A stretch of 64,000 nt of DNA, taken from positions 10,591,592-10,655,591 of the forward strand of contig OZ023190.1 of assembly GCA_963995505.1 (NCBI GenBank), given 5' to 3'. Under the pieces are notes generated by a model. The model did not search any database, was not told where the DNA came from, and was given only the letters and a program-made list of their open reading frames with translations. Below are positions 35,966 to 46,435 of this stretch, piece by piece (the stretch's first letter is position 1; each line of letters begins with the position of its first letter). This stretch comes from Hypericum androsaemum (Eukaryota > Streptophyta > Magnoliopsida > Malpighiales > Hypericaceae). The position numbers and the translations under genes are program-made.

Positions 35966-36410
35966 GTTTGAGAAAAAAAAGAGGAGAAAAGATTCAACTA
36001 AAGTTCTTCGACTGGCCTTTACAATGTGAGGCTTCAACAGTTTTTTCGGCAAGAAGTTTCCCTACCAAGACAAGCTCATGTATGAATATATTTATTACAC
36101 TACTAGGAGGGAGGGATTGTAACCGGAAGGCCAAATCTAAAGGTTGTATTGTGATTCCGAAGTTCTTAAAGGTTGATGCTGCATGGAAGCTCAAAGTTTC
36201 TGTTGATGGAGGACAAGAAGAATACAGTGTAATTATTGCGAGAAAGAAGTAGGAGGAGGAGTTTACAGTTAAATGTTGGTGCATATAAGTCTGTACCTGA
36301 TGAAGTGACAGCACAAACGTGGGCGACTGTAAAGGATTTGGTGAAAATGTTGATCAAGAGGCGTGGGCGGCATAAATGAATCATAAATGGCGTAGAAAAG
36401 GAAACAAAAA
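35966..36410. other. Unassigned sequence with a basic open frame
   Basis: A plus-strand frame (35968-36252) contains CNRKAKSKGCIVIPKFLKVDAAWKLKVSVDGG, here described only: a basic stretch, then an alternating beta-like pattern. Its continuation after a TAG shows more in-frame stops. I suspect a retroelement relic but do not recognise it. The last 15 bases (36396-36410) are the upstream target duplication of the SINE. Confidence 0.3.
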
Positions 36411-36516
36411 GCCAACGGGCATTTGGCCTAGCGGCATAGGCGTTGCTTAACTTCAAGGAGGTCAAGGGTTCAATCATTGACATTGTAACTATGTGTAATA
36501 TTTACCTTTCAAAAAA
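36411..36516 (+). mobile_element. Short SINE (tRNA-derived), with 15-bp duplication
   Basis: A ~106-bp unit with Pol III internal promoter boxes: TAGCGGCATAGG (36429-36440, A box) and GGGTTCAATC (36466-36475, B box), ending in an A-rich tail. The sequence AAAAGGAAACAAAAA occurs on both sides (36396-36410 and 36517-36531), a 15-bp target duplication. Size, boxes and tail fit the angiosperm Au-type SINE class, but I cannot confirm the family. Confidence 0.7.
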
Positions 36517-36549
36517 AAAAGGAAACAAAAAAACAAGAAAAGGCAAGAA

Positions 36550-37120
36550 TGTTGGTGTCATTTGATAAATCAATAGACATTATATGGTTAACAATTAAGT
36601 GAAAAGGTATGGAAAGAGAGAAGAAATGGATAATGTCATTCCAATATTGAATTGGTAATATTTCATTAAAGATTGATGATTGTTGGACATGACCATTGAA
36701 AATTACTTCATTTATAGCTTTTGAGACTCGTTGAACATGTCCTTTGGATTCCTATAAATAGAAGTATCATATTGTCATTCTAATTAATTCCATTTCTTCT
36801 TATTTTCTACACTTCCACCATAAGACATTGTTATTCTAGTTCTAGAGGCGATATTCTATTGTTTGCCACTTAAAATATCTAGAACTCTTGAGTAATTCAG
36901 AATGTACTTGTCGGAACCCGTTGGCAACAAATAGTGGAGGCAAATAACACTTTAAGTACAGTGATTACAAATCACGTCTCAAGAATACAAGATCGAAGTC
37001 TTCCATCGGATTGGTTTGAAGCATCGTCAAGTCAGTCATTTGGACGATCATTGGTGACTCAACAACAAGATTTGAAGTATGAGGTTTGCTCAAAATTATT
37101 TGTGCCCCATCGAATTGATT
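36550..37120 (+). repeat. 5' LTR of old Copia element, left part
   Basis: Starts TGTTGGTGTCATTTGATAAA and runs to the LINE insertion. It continues after the LINE at 39989-40031 (GATACTACAAGAATCAGG ... CTACAACCA). The last 17 bases (37104-37120) are the LINE target duplication. Confidence 0.8.
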
Positions 37121-37368
37121 TTTTTTTTTAGGCGAAAAGAAACTTTATTACTCAAAGAAACGGAAAAGTTACAAGAAGGGGAAAAGGAAACAGAAGGGAA
37201 GTCAAACACCCAGGCCGAATAGGAAACCGCAAAACAGCAAGCCAATCGCCATAAAGAAGAAATCGACCCTACAAACTTGAGGGAAAGCGTGGCCGATGAA
37301 GGAACCAATGATGTGTAGGGGTACCCACAACACGGGTAGTCTAAGGATGATAAATCAGCCGCGGCGCA

Positions 37369-39633
37369 TCAAAAGTCCACCTCATACTCCAGCCAACGTA
37401 GATCTTTACTGGCATAGGTAGTCCCAGTCTTCTTCCTCGCTTGAAAGCGGGTGTTCTTGGCAGGTGGTAGATGGGAGTCCTCCAGGTCCGAATGTGAATC
37501 CGCCTCGTCTGCCCAATTGTTCGTCATCTTCTTCATAATCGAACCCATGAACTTCAACGAGTCCGGAGGATCATCGTTGTCAGAAAAAACAACAACCCCA
37601 TTGGCCTCTTGACCTGGGATAGGCATGGGATCTGTAGTAGGTAAAGCAGAGGCGTTGCCCAAAATAGATGGGGACGGTCCCTGTATTATTGGGGTTCCCT
37701 TGCCAAGGAAACCCGGCTTCAAACCTTTATGCTTGGAGCCCTTTGAACCGAATGAGCGAGTAGGTAAAATCCCGCCCGCTGCAACATATGCTGCCTTCCT
37801 AGCCTCCGCCATTGCCAAATCCTCAGGAGACAGTGATGCCAATAACTCAGCTGAGGAAGGGCCATTCTTGCGCCCCTTTTTCTTGCCCGATACTGACCTA
37901 GGCTTAGAGCCCGATGAGTCAGTCACATGTGAAGCCGGCGTCAACGGCTCTATTATAATCGGGCTTGAAAACACCTGACATGTATCTTGGGAGGGCGAAA
38001 CCTCCTTAATCATTACACCACAAACCCCCTCCATGTTATTTGTACTTGGCACTGGAGACTGCTCAGGAACTACATCAAGCACCATCAAGCCCTTCTCCAA
38101 AATTGCAATATCAGGATTGCATCCCAAAATCTCGACATGCTGCACCAAATTCTCTAGAACAGTATTCCAAACAAGAGTATCACACTCCTCTAATTCCTCA
38201 GAAAGACCAACTTCAAATTCTGAATTCTTTGTAATAAAAACAAGCTCACCCGATACAACCTCCAATTCTTCAGAATTTTCAGGTGAAACAAGATCCTCTT
38301 GATAAGCAAAATGTTCTAACAGAGCTGTCATAGCTAGAGAAATACTCCCCTCGACTTCAAGAGCCGTGGGAGGAGGACATCCAACTGCACCCTCCACACC
38401 AATCTCTCCCTCCTCAAGTTCCAACTCCACAGACAATCCATCATGGAGCTTGCGACAAGTAGAGGTGGCATGTCCAAGCATCTTGCAGTGCTCACAAAAT
38501 TTTGGCAAGTCCTCGTATACAACATCCACAAGACAACTACTATCATCCTGCCGTAAGCAAATTTGGCCCCAACGTGGCCTGGACATATCAATCTCAACAA
38601 GAATACGGACAGATGCCCCATTGACCTTGTTCAACGCACCTGAGTCAACACGTATAGGATCACCCACTGATGCGGCAAGACCGAAAACAATGTCAGGCTC
38701 AATATGTTCCATACTCAACCCCACCAACTGAACCCAAACCTTCGCACGAGTAGCATGGACCTTGGACGGACGGAAGAAAGGAACCCATTGCTGCATGTAG
38801 AGAGTGCCATGAGGAATGCGCCAAACCATTGAGCTCCAAACCGTATCCCGATCCCTCTCGGTGGCAAATTTGAAACCAAAATAACCCATACCCAGGGGCA
38901 GCATCTTCACATCCTGAATTGACCAAGCCTTAGCAATCGAACAACGCAGCTCGTAAGAGGAACATGGCTTGCTGCCCTTCGGCCTCACCAACCTCCCGAT
39001 GAGAGCACGAGCTCCATAGTTAACTCCGCTAGTCGATCGTTCCTTATTCACCACAAGCACAGGCAAGTCACCATCCAGATTAGGTCGAATAAAGTTACCT
39101 GTATTAGACCAGCCACTAGCTCTCGAGCGAATCGATTCAGCGTATGATCTTTGTTGAGCAGGTTTGGAGGCCAGAGACTCGGGCTGTGGAGGGTCGTGAC
39201 CAACCGAAGGCGTGGAGCCACCCCTAGGCTGAGTCACCGTCGAAGGCAGGCCCACCTCTCCATGAGGCAGCGTAGAAACTAGCGGAAGAAGTATCTGCAA
39301 CGCCGCTTGGAGAAACCCGAGCACGGCAAGGGATTCCGGAGGAGTCGCCCCCACGAGCTCGTGAGGAGACCTCGCCCCCGAAGGAAGCAGAGAGAAGGCA
39401 GAGGCGGAGGTCAGTCCGCCTAGCGCGACATCAGGCGAAGTCGCAAAAGGGGCCGCAGCCGATTGAGGCCAGGAACGGGCCAGGGCTGCCGCGAGAGGCG
39501 GCATGAGAAGGGGAAGGGCCTCCGTAGCCTGAGGGAGCCCCGCCATGGGCCCCCGGCTGGCGGCGGCGCAAGAGGCGGCTCTCTCCTCCTGCCTCTGTCT
39601 TCGTTCCCTCGTTCTTTTTTTTTTTTTATCCAA
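37369..39633 (-). CDS. DUF4283 / zinc-knuckle protein (LINE ORF1-like)
   Basis: An uninterrupted frame of 754 codons. The N-terminus is basic, then Ala/Pro-rich and unstructured. A DUF4283 domain lies at about residues 190-330 (motifs LIGRLVRPKG, WSIQDVKMLPLGMGYFGFKF, KVWVQLVGLSMEHI). A CCHC zinc knuckle, CEHCKMLGHATSTC, follows at about 380, then an acidic middle and a lysine/serine-rich tail. Proteins of this type are the nucleic-acid-binding first ORF of plant L1 LINEs. An alternative start at the internal ATG before AGLPQATEA (about 39547) is possible, because the first 30 codons are low-complexity. An intact frame in an element without ORF2 is notable. Assignment to the family is firm; element or host origin is open. 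Confidence 0.8.
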   Translation of the reverse strand: MDKKKKRTRERRQRQEERAASCAAASRGPMAGLPQATEALPLLMPPLAAALARSWPQSAAAPFATSPDVALGGLTSASAFSLLPSGARSPHELVGATPPESLAVLGFLQAALQILLPLVSTLPHGEVGLPSTVTQPRGGSTPSVGHDPPQPESLASKPAQQRSYAESIRSRASGWSNTGNFIRPNLDGDLPVLVVNKERSTSGVNYGARALIGRLVRPKGSKPCSSYELRCSIAKAWSIQDVKMLPLGMGYFGFKFATERDRDTVWSSMVWRIPHGTLYMQQWVPFFRPSKVHATRAKVWVQLVGLSMEHIEPDIVFGLAASVGDPIRVDSGALNKVNGASVRILVEIDMSRPRWGQICLRQDDSSCLVDVVYEDLPKFCEHCKMLGHATSTCRKLHDGLSVELELEEGEIGVEGAVGCPPPTALEVEGSISLAMTALLEHFAYQEDLVSPENSEELEVVSGELVFITKNSEFEVGLSEELEECDTLVWNTVLENLVQHVEILGCNPDIAILEKGLMVLDVVPEQSPVPSTNNMEGVCGVMIKEVSPSQDTCQVFSSPIIIEPLTPASHVTDSSGSKPRSVSGKKKGRKNGPSSAELLASLSPEDLAMAEARKAAYVAAGGILPTRSFGSKGSKHKGLKPGFLGKGTPIIQGPSPSILGNASALPTTDPMPIPGQEANGVVVFSDNDDPPDSLKFMGSIMKKMTNNWADEADSHSDLEDSHLPPAKNTRFQARKKTGTTYASKDLRWLEYEVDF

Positions 39634-39696
39634 ACTATTAAAATCTGCTCATCTTGGATTTTTAGGTTTAATTTGGGGAAAATGAAAAGGGGTTTA

Positions 39697-39875
39697 GACA
39701 AATGGGGGGAGGAGGGAGGGGTTGAGGTCGGGAAGGGGGGGGAGGGGCGGAGGTCGGGACTCGGGAGGAGGGAGGGTTGGAGGTCGGGAGGGAGAGGAGA
39801 GGAGAGGAGGGAGGGGTTGAGAAGGGGGGGGGCGGAGGTCGGGACTCGGGAGGGGGGAGGGGCGGAGGTCGGGAA

Positions 39876-39914
<39 letters not shown>
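39697..39914 (+). repeat. G-rich tract with a 39-base poly-G run
   Basis: Degenerate repeats of GGAGGTCGGGA-type units lead into an unbroken run of 39 G at 39876-39914. It lies in the 5' leader of the LINE-like element (poly-C on the element's sense strand). Frames through it are proline- or glycine-rich artefacts. The true run length is uncertain because homopolymers of this size are hard to assemble. Confidence 0.85.
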
Positions 39915-40031
39915 CTCAACCACCGACAGATACTAACGGGTGTAGGTAGTCTTCACCCATGGCGTCTTATCGCCCCATCGAATTGATTGATACTACAAGA
40001 ATCAGGTTGTATCTCCACTTTACTACAACCA

Positions 40032-42710
40032 TCTTAAAATGTTATTTTCTAATGAAAGTAGAGTAATGTGAAAAGCAAAGTTTGGTAGCTTAAAAGAGTC
40101 GAACAGATTTGCTAATCTTGCTGTTGTGAAATTTTGCTATAGTCCTGTTTTTGGTTTCGTCTCCAAGTTTTACTGTGTGCGCTATGGCTATTCCCTGTTG
40201 TAGTTGATCTTATTGGGATAGTTGATTGGACCGCAAATTTTGGTTTAAATTAGAAACTTGAAAGATTTTGGATCGAGTAATTTTATGGTGATCGTTCAAT
40301 ACATGATAATTGAACCATGAAATTTCACTTGGTAAATTCCTAATTATTGGAAATCATAAGTCAGGAGCAAAATTTGCTGAATTTAATTGTTGAAATGAAG
40401 ATCTACTATTGATGATGGGAAATCGTGAATAAAATCGCTAATAGTGATGCATCAAACAATTTATGTTCATGGAATCAGAATCTAATGGATGTAGTAAGAC
40501 CCTTTACGATCAAGTGAAGCCCATCAGTAGATCATATTTACTTGTTCTTATTTCCCTTTCTTGTCTGTGACGATCAAGAAAAGGTCGCGTGCTTTAGTAA
40601 TTTTCTTAAAAATGAGGCAACGCTTTGAACAGGTCGAAAGACTTTGTTCTTATGTGCATCTTTTCAAGACCACCTTTTTGGATTGTAAGGATTACAGTGT
40701 TGTGACAGAAATGGTAGAGTAATGACTTTGAGATGTAGTCGAACTGTATATCATGGATTCTACTACATATATGCACAGTGTGAATATTTGGCAACTGCTA
40801 GATACTCTATTAATCAAATTTGTATATTAAGATGTGGGATACAAGTACAATATCTTATATATTTCAGAATTGATTGATTAATTATGAATAAGGCATGAAA
40901 TATTAGCTCTATCTAAGATGTATCTTGAACTAACCATCCGTTAAAGTATTGTTGAAGGATCATAGATTCCCAATTAACTGGATGCAGACTCATGAAGACC
41001 AAGTTCATGGCCTAACGAAAAGATCATCTTTACTTATTCTTAATTTTTGCCTCTCTGCTGTGACGACCACTAAGTAAGGTCGTGTCCTTTGGTCTTCGAA
41101 AAGGAAGGTTATTTGTCTCTTTTGAAGGGAAAGAAAGCACATCAAATATACGGAATAAAGTCGTTGAACTATAAAGAAAAGTAGGTGCCAAATGGGCATA
41201 AATATGACTCGAGTATAACTCGAGATGACCAGTTTTGTCAGACGGCTGCAAGTTACAGTAACATGTCAATACTTGATAATTATTAGAGTTGATTTTTTCA
41301 AAGTATGTTGGTATATACTTAACGGTGCAGCACAAGGAGGGAGTGCTCATTTTTAATATTGTTTTAATAATTTTGAGAAGAATATGGTATTCTTCATCAA
41401 AAAAGATGCACCCTACACATTATTGATAAAATAGATTGGCTGGAAAAAGTACTTTGGAGGACATGCTGGATTTCATGTTCCATAGTGCAGGATTTAAAAA
41501 GAGACTTAGGAGAACATAGTGAATTCTATGTTCCTTAATGCCAAAGTTGCCAACAAATTTATTTTATAAAAATTGATAGTTGCAGGTCTTGTGAGTAATT
41601 AGATCTATCAAAGATTTTGATATTACAAGACATAGTGGGGGAGCCTTGCTGATCTCATTACATTGAGAAAATAAGTAACTCGGATTTGAGTACTTAGAAT
41701 TTAAGAAGGCTATTACCCGAAGCAAGTAATATAGGAGCTAGTCACAGTATAAGGAGTTGGGTGAGTCTTGGAAAATCAAGGAAAAAAATTTTGGACTATA
41801 ACTAGCTAAAGAACTATCAGTCAACTTCAAGTTGGACGTTGATGCGTAAGAGGTGTAGTTTCTTGGAATTAAAGAAACAAATTTATAAATCATATTAAAT
41901 GATAAAGTCAAAGTTCATAACTTTGGAAAATGTAGGCAAAGAGGAGAATGATTAAGGGATCTATTATTAGATGTTGAGTTGTGGCTACAATCGATACATG
42001 TTATCTTTTTGTACTGTGATAGCCAAGCAATTAAATATCCAGCATTTAACCCGGTGTATAACGGGGGAAAGACATATTTGTTTGAGGTATAAGTACATCA
42101 GTACTTGACAATGAAGGATATATTCACGATAGTGTTTATATGGACCGACAATGATTTGGAAGATCTGTTCACTAAATGACTCTCGAGAGACTTAACGAAA
42201 GTGCATGAATTTATCTAGCATTTCTAACAAATTCACCAATAATGGTAACCCAACCTCTATTCTAGTACTGTCCTTAATCTAAAGGTTTAATGGGTAATAA
42301 CAAGCTATTGTTGTGGCAAAAAATAAGTACAGACCAAAGTACTTAGTTAGGTGTTGGAGGTTGAAGTATTACAAATACTCTTAATGGAGTCAACTTATAT
42401 GAACATCGGGAGTGGTGCCTGTTCTAACAAAGTTCGGAGGTAGAACTTTGCAAATGTTCATGAAACTAGGAAGAGCACAAGGCCTTTAACGGTGCTGAAA
42501 TTCTCTGAGGACTAAGCAAAATGTTCGTAGCTTATGTATGAAATTATTTTCGGTTTGGACACAAAGAGTCGAGGTTTAAGTAACTAGCCACCATCAATTT
42601 CGTTCAAACTTTGAAATACTTTCACTAATAAAATGTTCAAGTCGAAAGACACCTTTTAGATGCATAAGACTACGAAAATTATCAATCGAATTATTAACTA
42701 AGTGGGAGAT
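40032..42710 (+). other. Degenerate interior of old Copia element
   Basis: No frame longer than about 100 codons survives. Pieces of Copia RNase H are visible near 42010-42170. The rest cannot be assigned by eye but lies between the two LTRs. Confidence 0.55.
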
Positions 42711-43315
42711 TATTGGTATCATTTGATAAACCAATAGACATCATATGGTTAACAATTAAGTAAAAAGGTACGGAAAGAAAGAAGAAATGGATAATGTCAT
42801 TCCAATATTAAATTGGTCGCACTTCATTAAAGATTGATGATTGTTGGACATGACTATTAAAAATTACTTCATTTATAGCCTTTGAGACTTGTTGAACATC
42901 TCCATTGGATTCCTAAAAATAGAAGTATCATATTGTCATTCTAATTGATTCCATCCATTTCTTCTTTTTTCCTACACTTCCACCATAAAATATTGTTGTT
43001 CTAGTTCTAGAGGTGATATTATATTGCTTGCCACTTAGAATATCTAGAACTCTTGAGTAATCTTAGGAGTGTACAGCAACAAATAGTGGGGGAAAATAAC
43101 ACTTTAAGGACGGTGATTACAAATCACGTCTCAAGAATACAAGATCGAAGTCTTCCATCGAATTGCTTTGAACCATCGGTAAGTCAATAATTTCGACGAT
43201 CATTGGTGACTCAACAACAAGATTTGGAGTATGAGGTTTGCTCAAAATTATTCGTGCCCCATCGAATTGATCGATACTACAAGAATCAGGTTGTATCCCC
43301 CATTTTATTACAACA
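42711..43315 (+). repeat. 3' LTR of old Copia element
   Basis: 605 bp, TATTGGTATCATTTGATAAA to ATTACAACA. It contains the un-interrupted counterpart of the LINE target (GCCCCATCGAATTGATCGATAC). It is followed at once by AAGAA and the satellite. Confidence 0.8.
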
Positions 43316-44765
43316 AAGAATAGGTAAGAAAAGTTAGGAAAGGGACACAAAAGGCAAGAAAATGTAGGAAAAGATAAGAAAATGCAAGAAATGAAAGAAA
43401 AGGTAACAAAAGGCAAGAATATGCAAGAAAGGGAAAAAAAGGCAAGAACATGCAAGAAAAGGGAAAAACAGTCAAAAAAGGCAAGAATAAGCACAAAAAA
43501 AGCAAGAATATGCATGAAAAGGCAACAGAAGGTAAGAAAATACAAGAACAGGAAAGAAACCACATGAGAATGCAAGAATTGATAAGAAAAGGAAATAAAA
43601 GGTAATAAAGGGAAGAATAGGCAAGAAAAGACAAGAAAATGATATAAAAAGGCAACAAAAGGCAACAATATGCAAAAATAGGCTAGAAAAGGCAAGAAAA
43701 GGGAAGAATATGCAAGAAAAGGGAAGAATAGGCAAGAAAAGGCAATAAAAGGCAAGAATGGGAAAGAAAATGCAAGAAAATGCAAGAAAAGTCAACAAAA
43801 GGCTAGAAAATGCAAGAAAAGACAAGGATAGACAAGAAAATGCAGGAAAAGGCAAGAAAAGGAAAGAAAATAAATGAAAAAGTAACAAAAAGGCAAGAAA
43901 AAGCAAGAAAAGACAAAAAAATGCAAGAAAGGAAAAGAAAGGCCAAGAAAAGGCAAAAAGGCCAAGAAAAGACAAGAAAAGGCAAGAAAAGACAAGAAAA
44001 GGAAAGAAAATGGAAAAAAATTCAAGAAATGCAAGAAAAGGCAACAAAAGACTAGTAAAGGCAACAAAATGCAAGAAAAGGCAACAAAATGAAAGAAAAT
44101 GAAAGAAAATGAAAGAAGAATCAAGAAAAGGGAAAAAAGGGCAACAAAACGTAAGAAAGGGCAAGAAAAAGACAAAAAAAATTGCAAGAAAAGGCAAGAA
44201 AAATCAAGAAAATGCAAGAAATGCGACAAAATTCAAGAAAATGCAAGAATGTGCAAGAGAAGTCAAGAATAGGCATGAACATGCAAGAAAAGACAAAAAA
44301 AAAGACAAGAAAATGGAAGAAATGGTAAGAAAAGTCAAGAAAAGGCAACAAAATGTAAGAAAAGGCAAGAATAGGCAAACGAAGCCAAAAAAAGGCAAGA
44401 AATGCAACAAAAGGCAGGAAAAGGTAGAAAAAGAAAAGAAAGAGCAAGAAAATCAAAGAAAATCAAAGAAAATGCAAAAAACAGAAAGAAAGGACAAGAA
44501 AGGGAAACAAAAGGCAAGAATAAGCTCGAAAAGGCCAGAAATGGCACGAAAAGGCTAAAATAGGCAAGAAAAGGCTTGAAATGCAAGAAAAGGCATGGAA
44601 AGGCTAGAACAAATAATAAAAGGCAAGAAAATGTAAGAAAATACAAGAAAAGTTAAAAAAGGGTAGAAAAGACAACAAAATGAAAGCATAGGCAGAAAAT
44701 GGCAACAAAAGGTAAGAAAAGAAAATAAAATGAAATAAAAGGGAAAGAATGGGCAAGAAAAGGCA
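43316..44765 (+). repeat. Purine-rich 10-bp satellite, block 1
   Basis: Head-to-tail repetition of a 10-bp unit, consensus GGCAAGAAAA, with variants such as GGGAAGAATA, TGCAAGAAAA and GGCAACAAAA. The plus strand is almost purely A, G and C with very few T. A short stub of the same repeat (about 36517-36549) lies on the other side of the old Copia element, which split the block. The Phe/Leu-rich minus-strand frames are translations of this repeat. Confidence 0.92.
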
Positions 44766-45121
44766 ACTGAGTCCCATGAAAGATGGGAAAGGCGGAGTTC
44801 TTCTAACTAGTATAGATGAGGCAATTGTTAAAAGTGCAGACGATGTATATGCATTGCTGGACAGAGGTTCAGTAAAGCGGTGCACAGCCAAAACATTTAT
44901 GTACAGATAGTATAGATAAGAGATCATTAACTTTCAACTTACTTCAGTTGAAAGTCCCCACCTTCTATTTAGTAGAGGAACTGTCTTTCTATTACAGTTG
45001 GTCGCTTTCTATCCTCTCCATTACAACACATATCAAGCAATCAACTCCTGAAGCTGAAGATCTCATCAAGTATGAGAAGCTTAACCTAGTTAACCTTGCT
45101 GGGCCATTTAGATATGCTGCT
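44763..45121 (+). pseudogene. Kinesin-5 motor-domain fragment
   Basis: Embedded between satellite blocks. From about 44776 the plus strand reads KDGKGGVLLTSIDEAIVKSADDVYALLDRGSVKRCTAKT. This matches the kinesin-5 motor segment just before switch I (usually ...LLERGSAKRRTAET). After about 120 non-coding bases, 45023-45110 reads ITTHIKQSTPEAEDLIKYEK then LNLVNLAGPFRYA, the switch II region, in which the usual DLAG is NLAG. The SSRSH switch I motif between them is lost, and the frame ends at a TGA shortly after. The P-loop and neck/stalk are absent. It is a dead two-piece fragment, perhaps two exons with a decayed intron. Confidence 0.75.
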
Positions 45122-45127
45122 ATTAAA

Positions 45128-45166
45128 CGCTATTGACAATAGCGGCCGCGTATCGCGGTCGCTATT
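45128..45166 (+). repeat. Compact double palindrome
   Basis: CGCTATTG-A-CAATAGCG (45128-45144) overlaps a second hairpin AATAGCGGCCGCG-TAT-CGCGGTCGCTATT (45138-45166; one G-T pair). Three copies of the same arm thus alternate in orientation. It directly follows the kinesin fragment and may mark a foldback transposon end. Confidence 0.7.
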
Positions 45167-45731
45167 TTACTTGTGCAAAAAATACCTTATATACCCATGA
45201 TTTTTCAAATGTTTATTTATTTATGTAGGACATTAGGGTCATTTATATGATCCCATCTTGCAGGCATGGAAATCTATGGATTTTGTGCTCAACAATGAGC
45301 ATGTGGCCAGCCATAGCTAGCTTACTGTTTACGCTGGACATCTCATGTAGATACATTTTCGTTATGTGATCAATAATTGAGTGCATTCCTACCCTAGACC
45401 ATAATCACATTTATAGTCTCTAGAACCTATTGTTTTTTCAGCACATAGCTATCCACAGAGCTTTGAGAAATTATGAAAATTGTGTGTTAAGAATTATTTC
45501 AGCAATACAATAATTTACTATGCACTTATAACTTTTAACCTATATTAAAGTTCTCAATTAATCTCGAATTCGAAGAAAGTTGCGGAAATGCTTCCCCCTC
45601 ACCCTCCGAGAAGTTAATCTCAAACTTTAAATGTTAAAAGTTCTTCGCTTAGTAAATTCAAGTGGATATTTCTCATGGTAATAATCAAGCAATTAAATAA
45701 ATATTGTATTTAATCGAGACATCATATGTCT
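45167..45731. other. Intergenic DNA between gene fragments
   Basis: I see no gene. It separates the palindrome from the TPR pseudogene. Confidence 0.4.
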
Positions 45732-46334
45732 TTATTGAACGACAAAATTACCATGGACATACATGAAGTTCTGGGCCTTTTTTTTACTGGCCCGAGAAAT
45801 AATTTTCGGCTGCACGCGGGCGTAGTTGGCTAGGAGAAGCCGGTTCCCCAGATTAGCTTCGATCATTATCTGGTAATAAACCTCTGTCCCGTCCTTCCTG
45901 CGGTTGGGATTCCCCTCGTCTGACCAGCCGCGGTCCCCACCGCCACAGATTCTTTCTCCACTGCCCCCGCCGCCAACTGCGCCACCCATCAGAAGCCCGA
46001 ATGGGCCGCTGTCAAAATCCCTGCACCCAACCGACAGTAAAGACTCTGCGTTTACGTTATCCTCCTTAAGAATCGAGGCGTCGATGACCCAAGAGCTGAC
46101 ATGGCACGGTGTGGGTTGCCTCCGGCGGTGGGCCCGAAGGTCGGTCTCGGAGTAGGTCCTCTTGATCCTGAAAAGCGGCTCGTCAGAGGAGGAAGGAGAG
46201 CACGAGGCCATCAGTGATGTGGATCGGGTCTTGGGTAGCGGGTTCGAGTTGAAGCTCTCCTGCTCTGGCGAGGGGTCCTTTGCCAGCGGGATTCACGAGT
46301 TTAGTATCAGCGTCGATGCACTCCTCGTTAGCAT
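45732..46334 (-). pseudogene. Truncated TPR-protein pseudogene
   Basis: The minus strand from ATG 46334 reads MLTRSASTLILNS, a TGA at 46293-46295 (family tryptophan codon), then IPLAKDPSPEQESF in the same frame. It continues through the 46211 ATG (MASCSPSSS), KRTYSETDLR, a glycine-rich linker, and VYYQIMIEANLGNRLLLANYAR, which is the start of the first tetratricopeptide repeat of a plant family with leader MLLRSSSTP and SETDLR motifs. After NYAR (about 45820) the sequence changes to unrelated codons (QPKIISRASKKK) and stops at 45732, so all further TPRs are missing. With a nonsense codon and a truncation it is a pseudogene, unless translation restarts at 46211 to give a short 159-residue chimeric protein. 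Confidence 0.75.
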
Positions 46335-46435
46335 CTTGTCTCTTAAAGTTCAATACTAAGTTTAACGACTTTTGTTTGACTGAGACCGAGTGTTGGCTTT
46401 TTAGGGACTTAGATGTTCATATGGATTGGGATGTG

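Larger units (their letters stand above)
37121..39971 (-). mobile_element. LINE-like element with ORF1 only
   Basis: Flanked by a 17-bp target duplication GCCCCATCGAATTGATT (37104-37120 and 39972-39988). On the minus strand it ends in a poly-A run (T9 at 37121-37129 on plus), preceded by an AATAAA signal, which shows target-primed reverse transcription. The uninterrupted copy of the target survives in the sister LTR at about 43253-43272, confirming the insertion point. Its 2,851 bp hold one long frame (37369-39633) and a ~250-base 3' tail. There is no endonuclease or reverse transcriptase ORF2. It is either an internally deleted LINE, an ORF1-only ('half-LINE') lineage, or a retrocopy of a host DUF4283 transcript. 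Confidence 0.8.
36550..43315 (+). mobile_element. Old Copia-type LTR element, inserted in satellite
   Basis: The LTRs at 36550-40031 (split by a LINE) and 42711-43315 are clearly homologous, with roughly one difference per ten to fifteen bases in the parts I compared. The target duplication AAGAA lies at 36545-36549 and 43316-43320, both inside the GGCAAGAAAA satellite, so the element landed in that satellite. A purine tract AAGTGGGAGAT precedes the 3' LTR. Internal remains of Copia RNase H are readable at about 42010-42170 (a YC-DSQAIKYPAFNPVYNG-like stretch and WTDNDLEDLFTK), with frame breaks and stops. I see no clear primer site. The element is clearly dead. Confidence 0.8.

Noticed and set aside
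38366..38731. Plus-strand frames opposite the LINE ORF1 (37625-38731)
   Set aside because: They are antisense shadows of the 754-codon minus-strand frame, which has recognisable domains.
39420..39986. Proline-rich and glycine-rich frames near 39.4-40.0 kb
   Set aside because: They translate the G/C homopolymer and GGAGG repeats in the LINE leader.
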